Shown: positions 8,624 through 18,969 of the stretch, in pieces
Layout of the letters: the number at the start of each line of letters is the position of its first letter
How positions within the stretch are numbered: the stretch's first letter is position 1
NCBI GenBank assembly: GCA_041398965.1
Contig: JAWKTT010000022.1
Coordinates: 31,237-95,236 of the forward strand
Length of the DNA: 64,000 bases
Source: JAWKTT01 sp041398965
GTDB lineage: Bacteria; Planctomycetota; Planctomycetia; Planctomycetales; Planctomycetaceae
Reading direction: 5' to 3'
Program-made: the position numbers and the translations under genes
Notes under the pieces: generated by a model
Databases searched by the model: none
Seen by the model: the letters and a program-made list of their open reading frames with translations, nothing else
What the model was told of the DNA's origin: nothing

Positions 8624-9888
8624 GACAACTTCAACTCCCCAAGCAGGGAAGCGACACAACCTTCAGCCGTCACCAGCCAGCGATGCAACGATTCCTCGTC
8701 CCCAAAGTTATCGTAAGCCTCACGCAGTTCCCGTAGATGTTTTCGGTGAAACTCCTTCAGGTCGGCCATCAATTCATCCTGTTCGCTCTCGTGATCTTGT
8801 CCCGAGCGACTCAACGCCTGTTGCAGGTCACGAAGCATCTCTCCCACAAGGTCGTCCCCCGCTCGAAGTTCCTCCAACGATACTGGTGGGAGCAATCCGA
8901 ACTGAATCGATTCCAGCCAGACCTCCCCGATCGACTGAGCCACATTTTGTAGCTCGCCCTGAACACGGTCTCTTCCCTCCGCGGTCTCGATAGCTTCGTA
9001 ACAGCGACAGCTTCCAGAGAGGTCCAGCCGAACCGCCGCCAATCGGCCATCACTCTCTTCCCGCACTCGCGTCAGTTCCTGTTCCACGGTTTCCAGCAGT
9101 TCATTCAACCCATCTTCAATCTCCAAACGAACCGAGACCAGATGCCAGCGAACGACATCCAGCGGTTGGAATGCCAGTGTGACTTGTCGATGATCATCCA
9201 CGTCCACCAAGACGCAACCTTTCTCCCCGGTTTCCTTTGCATGCCGTCCTTGAGTGCATCCCGAGTAGACGACTGCGGGAGATTCTCGCACCACCCGATA
9301 CGTGTGAATGTGCCCCAGCGCCCAATAGTCGTACCCCTTGAGTGCCAACGTCTCATGACTGGTTGGAGCATACGGGGAATGATTGGCATCGCCACCCAAA
9401 GATGTGTGGAGCACTCCGATATTGAAGTCTCCGGCCACTGCTTCGGGATAGTCCGGCGTCATATCCTCTAGTTCATGCCGTTTCCCAAAACCACGCCCGT
9501 GCAGCGAGACCCCCAGTTCATCAATCCGAAACGAACCGGCCCGATCGACCGGAAACTCATGAACATTCCCCGGCAACTTGATCGCCGCTCGGACATTCGA
9601 CGCATTGTCATGATTCCCCCGCAGGAGGTAGACCGGAATCTTTCTCTGTTCTAAGCGACGAAACTGATCCGCCACCCAAAGGCCTGTCCGCATGCTCGTC
9701 CATTCGCCATCATAGAGGTCCCCTGCAATCACCACGAAGTCAACTTGCTGCTCAATCGCCAGCGAAATCATTCCACTGAATGCGGCATTCATCGCGAGAC
9801 GAATTTGCGTCGCTGGTGCCTCGCCAGTCAGGTTTAACCCCTTGAGCGGCGCATCGAGATGGACATCAGCCACATGCAGAAATTTCAT
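8620..9888 (-). CDS. YhaO/SbcD-like metallophosphoesterase DNA exonuclease
   Basis: Predicted Mn-dependent DNA exonuclease of the SbcD/Mre11 calcineurin-like family (YhaO type), working with the adjacent ATPase on broken DNA ends. All phosphoesterase motifs are visible: DVH (8-10), GDLYD (56-60), GNHD (91-94), H161 and GHIH (192-195). The ATG at 9886-9888 is preferred over an upstream start at 9912 because it begins directly with the beta strand MKFLHVADVH and has GGGGAAGAG just before it; it gives 422 residues. The C-terminal third is helical and charged, suited to binding the ATPase. It overlaps the next gene by 4 bases and follows addA by 78 bases. Confidence 0.88.
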   Translation of the reverse strand: MKFLHVADVHLDAPLKGLNLTGEAPATQIRLAMNAAFSGMISLAIEQQVDFVVIAGDLYDGEWTSMRTGLWVADQFRRLEQRKIPVYLLRGNHDNASNVRAAIKLPGNVHEFPVDRAGSFRIDELGVSLHGRGFGKRHELEDMTPDYPEAVAGDFNIGVLHTSLGGDANHSPYAPTSHETLALKGYDYWALGHIHTYRVVRESPAVVYSGCTQGRHAKETGEKGCVLVDVDDHRQVTLAFQPLDVVRWHLVSVRLEIEDGLNELLETVEQELTRVREESDGRLAAVRLDLSGSCRCYEAIETAEGRDRVQGELQNVAQSIGEVWLESIQFGLLPPVSLEELRAGDDLVGEMLRDLQQALSRSGQDHESEQDELMADLKEFHRKHLRELREAYDNFGDEESLHRWLVTAEGCVASLLGELKLS

Positions 9889-9966
9889 CAACTCTTCCCC
9901 GTCCAACACCAAGACGATACGCGGATCGTCGTTGTCAAATCGTCACATCCCACTCAACACTTCGCG

Positions 9967-12900
9967 TCACGTCGCAGGCAATGGCACGCGGACCACTTGA
10001 CCCGTTGCGAGCACTAGTAATCGAGCCGACAGACTCCCCAACTCCAGACCATACTGCAGAGCGACCGCCCGAGCGTACAGCCGCAATTGTTCTCCATACC
10101 CTCCCCATCGCTCCTCCGTGAAATCGACTCGTCCGCTCTCCAGACCATCTGTCTTGAAGTCCAAAATGTCCGCCGCGACGACCTTTCCATCTCGTCGAAG
10201 CAAAACAAGTCGATCCATGATTCCGCCGATGATCTGATTCCCATCTCGTACCCGGAGCTGTCGCTCACGATACGCCTCCACTTCGAACGGACCTTCTGAA
10301 AGTGATTGAAGGGTCTCTCTTGACCAGTCCACATCTCGCGGCGGCAAATAGGATCGTCGCGACAAGACCCACGCCAAATCGGGATGCTTCAATAGTTGCG
10401 AGAACCGCTCGATGCAACGTTTGACCAGATCGACCTCTGCCTCGAATCCGTCGGCGACGACTCGCAAGTCATCGGCCGAAGGGACCCCTTCCTCCATCCA
10501 TTCCACTTGCTCGAAGAAGGCATGAATGAGACTCCCCTGCGTCATCGCATCGGCCCGAACGTTGGACAGCAAACTCGCCAACCGACGAGAGCGATGTCCC
10601 ATCTGCGAAGGTGAAACTGTCGGCAAACTCCCCTTCCCGCCCACTCCGCCATCCGCCAATCGGACCACGGGCCAACTCTCTTGAATCTCTTGTCTCTCGG
10701 CATCGTGCAGAATTGCATCGTCCGGCGTCATTACCTCAACGTCAACAGCATCGCCCGCCATCGCAGTAGACGGACGAAACTCCTCCATCCCCTGTGACCA
10801 ATCGGCATCCCCGAGTTCCCACAGTAGAGAGTTCGGTTCTCCCTTCCCCTCCGCAACCGCAGCACGCAGCACCCCTGCCAAACTCTTAGGCAATGTCTTC
10901 TCCGTTGCCGACGAAGGTGGAATAACGAGATGTAACGCAAACCGGGCACGAGTCACAGCGACATACAACTGACACATTTCCTCCTGAATACTCTCCGCAA
11001 TGGTCGATCGGACCGCTTCTTGCAACACGTCGGGTAACAACGAGGCCAAATGTTGGTTCGGATACGGCATGACAACATTCGGCGGCTCCATTGGCGAACG
11101 GGATGCTCGCACGACGCTCGGTCTTCCGCCAGTCACCGGGCTATGCAACTCCGGCAGGACGACGATATCAAACTCAAGCCCCTTGGACTGATGCACGGTC
11201 ATGACTCGCACCGCAGCGTTCGTCGGGGCCGCATACTTAGCACTCTTCACGAACGCCACAAACTCCGTCGGTCGCAAGGACTGACGAGAGGTAAACGCAA
11301 ACGCGGCATCAACGAGTTGTTGCAGCCGCAATTTTGAGTGTTCAGAACACTCTGACTCGATCGCTCGAACCAGTCTGTCCAGAAATCGCCCATACCCCAG
11401 CACCTGCAATTCAAGTCGAACCCGTGTGGCCAAATCGCGTCCCTGTTCCTCCTGTCGATCATCCTCGAAGCCGTAATGTCGTCCGATGGGGGAATTCGCA
11501 ACATGAAATCGGGCGACCGTGTCCCCCGGATGATCGGCCATCTGCAACAAGGAGAGAATCGCTTGCACGGCGACCGAGTCGGTTAACTGTCCCTTCCCTT
11601 CGTTACTCGCCGGAACTCCTATGGCCCGCAGACCATGGACAAGCTTTTGCACGGTTTCATTCTTTCTCACGAGTACGCCAATCGAAGCTCCCGGAGTTTG
11701 TTGAGTGAGTTCGCGAATCCGCTCGATCGCGAACTCCATCGTCGTGCCGACTTGCTGTCTGTAATCCTCCGCTCTGGGGGCCGTCTGCAACGAGACGTAA
11801 CCGGGGAGTTGCTGATGAAAGGCTCGATGCTCCTCGACTCGATCGCTCCAACTGGTAATGGCCGACAAGTGATGCTCATCCAGACTCGGATGATATCCGA
11901 GCCTCTCACAAAGCACGTTAACACCCTCCATGATCACTGGAGAAGATCGGAAACTCTCGTTGAGTGGCGACGACTCGATGTTGAGTTGTTCGGGGATCGA
12001 CAGAAACAGATTCGCGTTCCCACCTCGCCAGCTGTAAATGGCCTGTTTCGAGTCTCCAACACAAAAGAAACTCCCTTCCGGTTCCGAAGCCGCTGAACGT
12101 GCCAACGCTTCGAGTGCTCGCCATTGAGAGAGCGATGTATCCTGAAACTCGTCAAGAAGGAGATGGTCAAACTGCGTATCCAGACGATAGGCGAGTTGCC
12201 CCAAACGTCGTTGCTCCCCACCTTCGACCAGCGTCCACACGACGTCATCAAAACTGACAGCCTTTGCTTCCCGGCGAACCTGTTTCGAGTGTCGATCAAA
12301 CATCTGCAAGAGTTCAAAAGTCCCGATCGTGCGATCTCGAAACTCTGCCACGAGGTCACGACGCGCCAAGCCGATGAGTGTTTCATACGCTCGTTGCAGC
12401 GTCTCTTCGACAGGTTTGGAGTAAAACCGACATTCGCCACTCAGCACGCACTTCGGTAGTCCACCGCTGAAGAACTCTGACCACTGCCGCGTTCGTGCCT
12501 GTGCCAAACTCTTCTGGTGTGCTTTCTCCCATCTCTTATCAGAGGGGAGAGGCGCATTCGCCAAGACCTCGACAGCGTCCGTCAGTTCGTCATCGGTCGC
12601 ACGTGGTCTCTCCGGAATCCGTTGCCACGCTTCGGGAAGGGACTGCCTGAAAGCCGAGTAAAACTCGACGATCGCTCCCGCCAACTGCGACTGCACACTG
12701 CGACTGCTCGCCCCCGGATGCAACATCTTCAACAGTCGCCGCACCTGTTCCGGATTCTCGGCAAGAAGTCGCTCGATCGCTGTCAGTCGAAGCTGTGTCT
12801 CTTCGTTTTCGTCCATCAGTCGCCAGCCGGTCGGCAGACCAAGCTCCAACGAGAGGTTCGTGGCGACATTGATGAAGAAAGCGTCCAATGTGCTGATTCT

Positions 12901-13326
12901 GACGCGGTGCAGATGCCTGGTCAGGTTCCCCAACAATGTGCGGGCCTCGGTAACGGTGATTCCTTCGAGCCCCGGAAACCCCGCTACCTTGGCGGCATCG
13001 GCTTCGCTAGTGGCCGCGAGAGCGAGATGCTTCAACACCCGTTCGAGAATCTCTCCCGCCGCCTTTCGGGTGAACGTGCTCGCGAGAATCCGCTCCGGTG
13101 CCGCTTCCCGCAACGTGGAAATGTAGCGGTTCGCCAACTGAAACGTTTTCCCAGTCCCCGCTGATGCGAAGATCACCCGGTTCTCAAGTGCTGACACTCC
13201 AAATTCAACATCTGCAACCGACACCCGCTCATTGGAAACCGGTACGTCAAGGATTGCCTGTCGACTGGCAGACTTTGCTGTCGTTCGTGTACCGGGACGC
13301 TCTTCCGGTTCTTGTGGCTTTACCAT
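9967..13326 (-). CDS. addA: AddA-like UvrD-family helicase/nuclease
   Basis: ATP-dependent 3'-5' helicase plus PD-(D/E)XK nuclease that resects double-strand breaks with AddB, the RecBCD equivalent. It has 1119 residues. The superfamily 1A motifs are in order: motif I ASAGTGKT (54-61), motif Ia STFTRKAA, motif II LLDEFQDT, motif III VGDSKQAIYSWRGG, motif V VHQSKGLEFD and motif VI YVAVTRAR. The nuclease core ILDFKTD begins near residue 1054, with D1056 and K1058 as the DxK pair. The start overlaps the addB stop in the sequence ATGGTAA, implying coupled translation. The N-terminal ~45 residues are a low-complexity extension. Some annotators would call it UvrD helicase; AddA is favoured by the C-terminal nuclease and by AddB next door. 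Confidence 0.88.
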   Translation of the reverse strand: MVKPQEPEERPGTRTTAKSASRQAILDVPVSNERVSVADVEFGVSALENRVIFASAGTGKTFQLANRYISTLREAAPERILASTFTRKAAGEILERVLKHLALAATSEADAAKVAGFPGLEGITVTEARTLLGNLTRHLHRVRISTLDAFFINVATNLSLELGLPTGWRLMDENEETQLRLTAIERLLAENPEQVRRLLKMLHPGASSRSVQSQLAGAIVEFYSAFRQSLPEAWQRIPERPRATDDELTDAVEVLANAPLPSDKRWEKAHQKSLAQARTRQWSEFFSGGLPKCVLSGECRFYSKPVEETLQRAYETLIGLARRDLVAEFRDRTIGTFELLQMFDRHSKQVRREAKAVSFDDVVWTLVEGGEQRRLGQLAYRLDTQFDHLLLDEFQDTSLSQWRALEALARSAASEPEGSFFCVGDSKQAIYSWRGGNANLFLSIPEQLNIESSPLNESFRSSPVIMEGVNVLCERLGYHPSLDEHHLSAITSWSDRVEEHRAFHQQLPGYVSLQTAPRAEDYRQQVGTTMEFAIERIRELTQQTPGASIGVLVRKNETVQKLVHGLRAIGVPASNEGKGQLTDSVAVQAILSLLQMADHPGDTVARFHVANSPIGRHYGFEDDRQEEQGRDLATRVRLELQVLGYGRFLDRLVRAIESECSEHSKLRLQQLVDAAFAFTSRQSLRPTEFVAFVKSAKYAAPTNAAVRVMTVHQSKGLEFDIVVLPELHSPVTGGRPSVVRASRSPMEPPNVVMPYPNQHLASLLPDVLQEAVRSTIAESIQEEMCQLYVAVTRARFALHLVIPPSSATEKTLPKSLAGVLRAAVAEGKGEPNSLLWELGDADWSQGMEEFRPSTAMAGDAVDVEVMTPDDAILHDAERQEIQESWPVVRLADGGVGGKGSLPTVSPSQMGHRSRRLASLLSNVRADAMTQGSLIHAFFEQVEWMEEGVPSADDLRVVADGFEAEVDLVKRCIERFSQLLKHPDLAWVLSRRSYLPPRDVDWSRETLQSLSEGPFEVEAYRERQLRVRDGNQIIGGIMDRLVLLRRDGKVVAADILDFKTDGLESGRVDFTEERWGGYGEQLRLYARAVALQYGLELGSLSARLLVLATGQVVRVPLPAT

Positions 13327-16172
13327 GCTGACTCCTCCTCGTCTTCATCGAATGCACCAAGACCCGCGTAGACCGTGTCGTCACGGTCGAGCGTGCCACA
13401 CTGCAACAATGCCTCCAGGTCATACAGTTCGTCATCCGGAGGCATCTGTTTCAGGTCCCAAAACTCGCCGTCGAGTATCTTCCGCATCACTCCACGCGCG
13501 ACATCGACCGCCTCTTTCAGCAGCAGATCATCCCAATCCGCGACCTCGACTCCGACTTCAGCAAGGTCTTTCGGAAGATTGAAATACGCCAACTCCACCT
13601 TGCCACTCACCCCCAGTGGTCGAGCCAACTCCCGATACAGTGGGAGCTGTAAGTCCTTCCAAATTCCATCCTTCGTTCGATGAGACTGCTCCGGCGTTCG
13701 TTTCTTTTCGCTCGTCTTGTAGTCCAAAATCCGCCAGCGACCCGTTTCCGGATGATAATCAATACGGTCGATTGTCCCCCGCAGTTCCAGCGACCGCCCA
13801 TCACCCGTCTCAAACACAAACGGCTTCGCATCATGTGACTTCTCGACGAATTCGATTCGCCATCCCTCATCCGTCAGTTCCGCCTGCCTTTCCGCAAACG
13901 CCATCAATCGCGCGCGAAGCTGAGCCAATTGCACGTCAACCGCAGGGAGAGTTGTCCCCCACATCCTTTCTTCGATGAGCGAGTCAAGTTCTTCGTTGAC
14001 GGCATTGGCAATTTCGCTCCCCTTCCTGGACTCCCGATATGGTCCCAGACTAAACCGCTTCAGCACATCGTGAGCTAATGTACCGAAAGCTCCTGCAGAC
14101 AGTTCCTGAGCCGAAAGATCAATCGACTTCACATGTCGTACATGCTTGAGATAATACAAATACGGCGACTTGAGATAGTCCCGAAACGCCGTCACGCTGA
14201 TCGAACCCCGCAGCGACTCACCTCCCTGCGGCCGGGCGATACGGAAACCCTTCGGAAGTGTCGCATCAGTCTTCGCAATGTCGACATCGCTCCCCAGATG
14301 CGATCGACGACGCTTCGCGGTTCCTCGAGAGTCATCTTGGGCCGCTTCAGGATCGTAGAATTCACGGACGCGACGCGCCACGGTGACGTCATCGGTTGCG
14401 AACAACAAACGACTCGGCACGAGCGGGTCCCCTTCTGCGGTTCGGCGAGAGAGCAACAACGTCAGATGCTCCCGACTATGAGTCAATGCGCACAGCGTGT
14501 AGGCATCACGAGCATATCGCCGGGAGTTGTCTTCAATCTGCAACGCCTTTCGCAGGCGGTTCGGCAAGAAGGGATCGGCATTGACCGAAGAGGGAACGCG
14601 CCCTTCGTTAAACGATGTCATTAACAGGACTGGTGCATCATCGAGACTAAGCTCCAGCCAACCAAGAAGTTCGATCGCTCCCGGATCATAGGGTGGAGGA
14701 ATCGTTCCACTCCCGGCCATGTCGATCGTCATCCGTAACGCCTCCGCCCCGGTGACAGCAGGACACAATACGGCCGGAACCCTCTGTTGATCCTCCAACG
14801 CATTGAGCAAAGCCCGGCACCCTTCCCACGTCAATCGATCGACCGTCACCTCCGTATGAAACTCCACATGACTGTAGATCGTCAGCAACAGTTCGACGAT
14901 CGGCCCCCGCCACTCCGACAGGACGCGCGGGGGTTGTCGCAAGGGGTCGAGTGCCGTGTAGATCGCATCGAACAGCGGTCGCAATCGCTCTCCACCCCCG
15001 AGAGCCGACCGCATCTGTTCGGGCCGTGCCGGGAGTGTTTCCTGCACTTCTCGGTCAACCGCATCGAGCCAGTTCGCTGGCAACTCCATTTCCGACAACC
15101 ACTGATATAAGTCGGGATGCCTCAAAAGCGACAGGAACTCCGGCATGCGGGGGTTCTGCAAGAATGCTGCAACCGTTTCAAGAAGTCGTGAGGGCAATGT
15201 CTGCCGTACCGTCTGTTCGACAGCACTTCGCGTCCGCAATCCAGCTTGCGACATTGCTCGTTCTAACACCGGTTCCAGGGCCGTATCGCCTAGTCCCACA
15301 ACGATCTCGTTCGCGGCATACCGACCTTCCAATCCGACCAGAGACTCGAGCACTTCGTCCGCTTGTTCCCGAGGACCGTCCACCAACTTAATCGTCACCC
15401 GGCTCAAATCGATCGGCTGATCTGCCCACTTGTCTGCCAGTAGACATCCATGCTCATCAAAGAGATGTGCCGAAGACTCTGGTGCAAAGACGAGCGACGT
15501 CACTCGCTCCTGAACCTGATCCAACATCTCCCGTTGAGACCGGTTGAGGTCAACCATCCCGACGAGCACGATATCTCGATCAGCCACAAACTCCCGTCGC
15601 TTCAATGCTTCAATGCGGGCAGTCTGCTTATCCCACAAATTGAGCGAGTCCAGAATCGCAAGGTATTGCCGTTGAACATCGGCAAGAATCTCCCAGCGCA
15701 ACCGTTCCGATGGCCCTCCGAGTCTCTCAGCTTCTGAGATGACGTCTTCAAACGTCAGTCGATCCGCCGCCAATTCTCGATGTTGCACGGAAAGCAACCG
15801 CCCGAGTGACAACCAACCACTCTGATCCTCGTCGATCGGAACCGACGCACTCAGCACCTTCATCCGTTCCGATGTCAGGCTACGCAATGCCTCGGCCCAT
15901 GCCAGCTCCTGGGTCAAACTGTTCGCGAACGGAAACTTCGGTTTGTAGAGTTCTTCGGGGAGTTCTCCCATCGTCATCGTCTTGGGCAACGATTCGCATC
16001 CGACTCCCGGCTCGGCCAGCAAATCGAGGAACCTCCGCGCACCCCGACGCCCAGGAAAAACCAGGAGACATCCCTCCAGATGCAACGCCCCCCCACTCGA
16101 ATATCGAGCACTCAAGGCTTCCAACGCCAAGGGAAGCGCAAGTCGATCCCAGCCCAGAAACAGACGTTCCAT
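13320..16172 (-). CDS. addB: AddB-like PD-(D/E)XK nuclease subunit
   Basis: Second subunit of the AddAB break-processing complex. It has 950 residues: an N-terminal inactive helicase-like region (FPGRRGARRFLD replaces a P-loop), then a C-terminal RecB-type nuclease with WRILDYKTSEK (from 813; catalytic D817 and K819) and QLPLYRELA (QxxxY motif). In well-studied AddB proteins four cysteines hold an iron-sulfur cluster around the nuclease. Here the equivalent start of the domain reads SPYLYYLKH without cysteine, and only one cysteine is near the C-terminus, so the cluster is probably absent. First gene of a four-gene minus-strand cluster ending with the YhaN-like gene; it overlaps addA by 7 bases. 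Confidence 0.85.
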   Translation of the reverse strand: MERLFLGWDRLALPLALEALSARYSSGGALHLEGCLLVFPGRRGARRFLDLLAEPGVGCESLPKTMTMGELPEELYKPKFPFANSLTQELAWAEALRSLTSERMKVLSASVPIDEDQSGWLSLGRLLSVQHRELAADRLTFEDVISEAERLGGPSERLRWEILADVQRQYLAILDSLNLWDKQTARIEALKRREFVADRDIVLVGMVDLNRSQREMLDQVQERVTSLVFAPESSAHLFDEHGCLLADKWADQPIDLSRVTIKLVDGPREQADEVLESLVGLEGRYAANEIVVGLGDTALEPVLERAMSQAGLRTRSAVEQTVRQTLPSRLLETVAAFLQNPRMPEFLSLLRHPDLYQWLSEMELPANWLDAVDREVQETLPARPEQMRSALGGGERLRPLFDAIYTALDPLRQPPRVLSEWRGPIVELLLTIYSHVEFHTEVTVDRLTWEGCRALLNALEDQQRVPAVLCPAVTGAEALRMTIDMAGSGTIPPPYDPGAIELLGWLELSLDDAPVLLMTSFNEGRVPSSVNADPFLPNRLRKALQIEDNSRRYARDAYTLCALTHSREHLTLLLSRRTAEGDPLVPSRLLFATDDVTVARRVREFYDPEAAQDDSRGTAKRRRSHLGSDVDIAKTDATLPKGFRIARPQGGESLRGSISVTAFRDYLKSPYLYYLKHVRHVKSIDLSAQELSAGAFGTLAHDVLKRFSLGPYRESRKGSEIANAVNEELDSLIEERMWGTTLPAVDVQLAQLRARLMAFAERQAELTDEGWRIEFVEKSHDAKPFVFETGDGRSLELRGTIDRIDYHPETGRWRILDYKTSEKKRTPEQSHRTKDGIWKDLQLPLYRELARPLGVSGKVELAYFNLPKDLAEVGVEVADWDDLLLKEAVDVARGVMRKILDGEFWDLKQMPPDDELYDLEALLQCGTLDRDDTVYAGLGAFDEDEEESAW

Positions 16173-16381
16173 CGCTCCCCCACTCCGTCAAAATGAATCC
16201 CGTTAAGAGACAGGCGTACAGTATAGCGTCGTTGCCCGACCGATCAACCATGGGCAACTTCCGTCTCAATCCGCTCCACCTTTTCCTGTCGAACGGTATA
16301 TCCCTTCACTGCCTCGCGTCGCTGAGTCCTTCACGTTCCGACTCTTCGCATTGATCTACAACGAGACGGGCGACACGCCAT

Positions 16382-18076
16382 TCAGTTCGGTGGACTAAGA
16401 TGAAAGCCATCGACTTTCAGCACAGTCGCCAGCGAGATGACTCCTTGAGCCAATAGAAAGGTTCCCCACCGCCAATGCGACGGGCGGTCCGCGAGGGCCT
16501 CACACATGGGAGAAGCCGACAGACCAGAGATCGATCCTGTTGTGCCCACTAGAGTGGCATTCGCGGCACGAAAGCAAGGGGCGGTACAGGCAACGATCCA
16601 GGGGAAGAAGAGAATCCAGAGTCGTGCTGCTTCGCCACTGTTCTTGCCCGTGATCCATAACAGCCCTAAGACGAAGAACGTCGCGGGAATCGCAGTAGAG
16701 CGCCCCCATGCCCCCCCGATATCTGCCTGACTGGAAACTGCGAGCCTCCGGACTCCGGTTCTCTCGTCAACACCCCAATAGGTTTTCCGCAGACTTACGA
16801 CAACAGCCAGCATGACTGGCAGCCCAACTGCCAGGCTGATCTCAAACGGATTCAACAACAGCCAGGGGACATAGCTTCGTTGATAATGCGTATAAAAGAG
16901 TGCGTGGTTCAAATAGTTCTCGTGCCACACTGACACAAGGTTCATACCTGTTCCCCACCACGTGAGTCCGATAGGTAACAGGAAACCGAAGGCTCCAACC
17001 CCCAACTGTATCGCTGCGGATCGCGAGACTATTTCCGGACGGGACGATTGATTTGCAGATCCCGGCTTTCCATCGAGCAATGTTTGGATGATCAGCCAAA
17101 CGCCAACAACTAGAAACGCTAAGCTAAAGCACATGCTGACCCACAACACTGCTCCCGCCAGAAACCCAAGGAAAGGACGATTCTCCCTCCAACTCTTTCG
17201 CCATAACGTTCCAGCGGTCATGGCTAGCATAGGAAACATCGTGTCTGACTTTGGCAGAAAGATTGCAACGGCCGGAACGAGAGGCCAGAGAGCACATGCG
17301 CGCCAGGAAGTAATCCGTGATTCGGTTTGCCGGAGCCAGTGGTAGAGCGGAACAACCGTCAATGCTGAGGATAACTGGACGAGAAGAAATGCCCCCCACA
17401 ACGTCGCGGAATCGGCAGCATCGAATGGTCGGCCTTTCTGAAGCGATTCGCGGCGTATGTACTCGATTTGCTTGCTGACGGACGTCGGTTGCGTCGCATT
17501 CACTGCGTCTGTGAGGGCAGGGAATTTCTGGAAGAGCGAAATGAGTCCGCGCAGGACAACGGTAAGGCCCGGGGGGTGTGTCCCTAAATGTAAGACGTCC
17601 CGTTCCCCAGTCACTTCGCCAGATACGAGTGACTCATAGTTGGCGAGAAAGTCTGAAGTCGAACTGACCTCATAACGTGCTTGGAGATAGTAACCACTGG
17701 CGGAGTGTGAATAAATGATCCAAGGTCCCTTCGCCAGCCCAACTTGGGGGTTAGCCAGAGACTGCGCCATCCACAGCCAGGCGAAACCTGCAACCACTAA
17801 ACCTAGCAACCAGCCAGAGTTTCGTGTTCGTTTCAAGCTGCACGCTGCCATTGTCTTTGCTGGACAACGATCTCCCCACATGACAAATAGCACATAGGCG
17901 AGTAATCCGGCGCCTCCCATGATGGTCGACCATGCGAGGTCTGCAACCCGATAACTATGGCGTCCCCATGTCCACTCTCCCGGAAAACCTAACGGCACCC
18001 TATCGTTCCAGAGAAGGACCACGGTGAGCACAGTGAGCGGAAGTAGCCAGAATATCAGCCGAAGTGTGGAATTCAT
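16382..18076 (-). CDS. Polytopic membrane protein, possible glycosyltransferase-like
   Basis: Integral membrane protein of 564 residues with about ten hydrophobic segments, starting with the segment at 5-22. The ATG at 18074-18076 is chosen because AAGGAAGG lies just before it and a hydrophobic helix follows at once; a longer frame to 18157 would overlap the MOSC gene. Conserved-looking polar loops include LHLGTHPPGLTVVLRG and LPKSDTMFPML, of the kind seen in GT-C glycosyltransferases, but no defining motif was confirmed. Function unknown. The MOSC gene lies 14 bases upstream on the same strand, so the two may be cotranscribed. Confidence 0.7.
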   Translation of the reverse strand: MNSTLRLIFWLLPLTVLTVVLLWNDRVPLGFPGEWTWGRHSYRVADLAWSTIMGGAGLLAYVLFVMWGDRCPAKTMAACSLKRTRNSGWLLGLVVAGFAWLWMAQSLANPQVGLAKGPWIIYSHSASGYYLQARYEVSSTSDFLANYESLVSGEVTGERDVLHLGTHPPGLTVVLRGLISLFQKFPALTDAVNATQPTSVSKQIEYIRRESLQKGRPFDAADSATLWGAFLLVQLSSALTVVPLYHWLRQTESRITSWRACALWPLVPAVAIFLPKSDTMFPMLAMTAGTLWRKSWRENRPFLGFLAGAVLWVSMCFSLAFLVVGVWLIIQTLLDGKPGSANQSSRPEIVSRSAAIQLGVGAFGFLLPIGLTWWGTGMNLVSVWHENYLNHALFYTHYQRSYVPWLLLNPFEISLAVGLPVMLAVVVSLRKTYWGVDERTGVRRLAVSSQADIGGAWGRSTAIPATFFVLGLLWITGKNSGEAARLWILFFPWIVACTAPCFRAANATLVGTTGSISGLSASPMCEALADRPSHWRWGTFLLAQGVISLATVLKVDGFHLSPPN

Positions 18077-18090
18077 CTGCCTTCCTTTTT

Positions 18091-18612
18091 TCAATCGGAG
18101 TTGTCTGGGACTTCGTCGATGGTCTCCGGCGGAAGAATCATGACAGGATCGCCACATCGAATGAGTCCATCTTGCAAAACCCGGGCGGTGATGCCGCCGT
18201 GTCCGCGCATGGCCTGCCAGCCTCCGGGACCGACTGTCTGATCCATCCGCGAGCAGGGATCGCAGGGGCCAGTCCCTTCAAGGATCGCGTCGCCGATTTG
18301 AAATCGCTGCTTCTTCAAGGCAATCAGATTGATTCCGGAGACGACAAGGTTTCGACGCAACTGGCTCGGATGAAGATCGCTGATCTGGCACAACTGGCCG
18401 ATAACCGGAAGATGTTCGGCTTGAATCAAAGTGACTTGGCGTATTCCTCCGGGGTGGTGCAGGGAGTGATAGTCTCCGTCCAACCCGGTCCCCACTCTGG
18501 CTGTCGCGGCATCGACCGGCACAATCTCCCGGCGTCCCCCCGGCGACAATCCGATCCAGTCGACCTTTCCGTCGAAAGGGAGTTTGAGTATTCGTTCCTG
18601 GATTGATTGCAT
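18091..18612 (-). CDS. MOSC domain protein
   Basis: Small MOSC-fold protein (173 residues), the fold that binds sulfur-carrying or molybdenum-cofactor species. The key cysteine region reads GPCDPCSRMD, followed by RGHGGITARVLQDG, which matches the MOSC core; GLDGDYHSLHHPGGIRQVTLI is the usual N-terminal block. The start MQSIQERI (ATG at 18610-18612) is preferred to an upstream one because the family normally begins shortly before this strand. Substrate and partner are unknown. Head of a probable two-gene unit with the membrane protein downstream, divergent from the secreted prenyltransferase-repeat gene. Confidence 0.85.
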   Translation of the reverse strand: MQSIQERILKLPFDGKVDWIGLSPGGRREIVPVDAATARVGTGLDGDYHSLHHPGGIRQVTLIQAEHLPVIGQLCQISDLHPSQLRRNLVVSGINLIALKKQRFQIGDAILEGTGPCDPCSRMDQTVGPGGWQAMRGHGGITARVLQDGLIRCGDPVMILPPETIDEVPDNSD

Positions 18613-18969
18613 CGGTCGTCTTTCGTCATTCGTGTTGGGTAACCGCTCGCCAATGGGACACTCCAGGGAAACCACCCAAGTTGGAGTTATATGCACGATG
18701 CTCGATCGTCACGACTGCCACCCGACGGTCCAACCGTTCCAACGCAAGGGAACAAATCGTTGCATCGAAGAGTGGCAACAGTCTAACAGGTCATTCGACA
18801 AACTGACGAGGTTCGACAAAGCCAGACAAAATGCCCTGACAGGCGGTTCAGTCGACAATGATACGTCAACGTGCGATGATGCTTGACCGCATCGGCCCAT
18901 TTACGTCGTGCGGACTCTGAGTTTGATTTCAGTGGGCCGATTGACTCGTATTACTTCGGGAGGATGACC
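18613..18969. other. Divergent promoter region
   Basis: About 360 bases between the MOSC gene (minus) and the secreted protein gene (plus). No gene seen. The ribosome-binding site GGAGG at 18959-18963, six bases before ATG 18970, decides the start of the downstream gene. Confidence 0.35.

Noticed and set aside
12517..13164. Plus-strand frame opposite addA
   Set aside because: Antisense to an intact helicase gene; Arg/Gln/Pro-rich composition, no domain.
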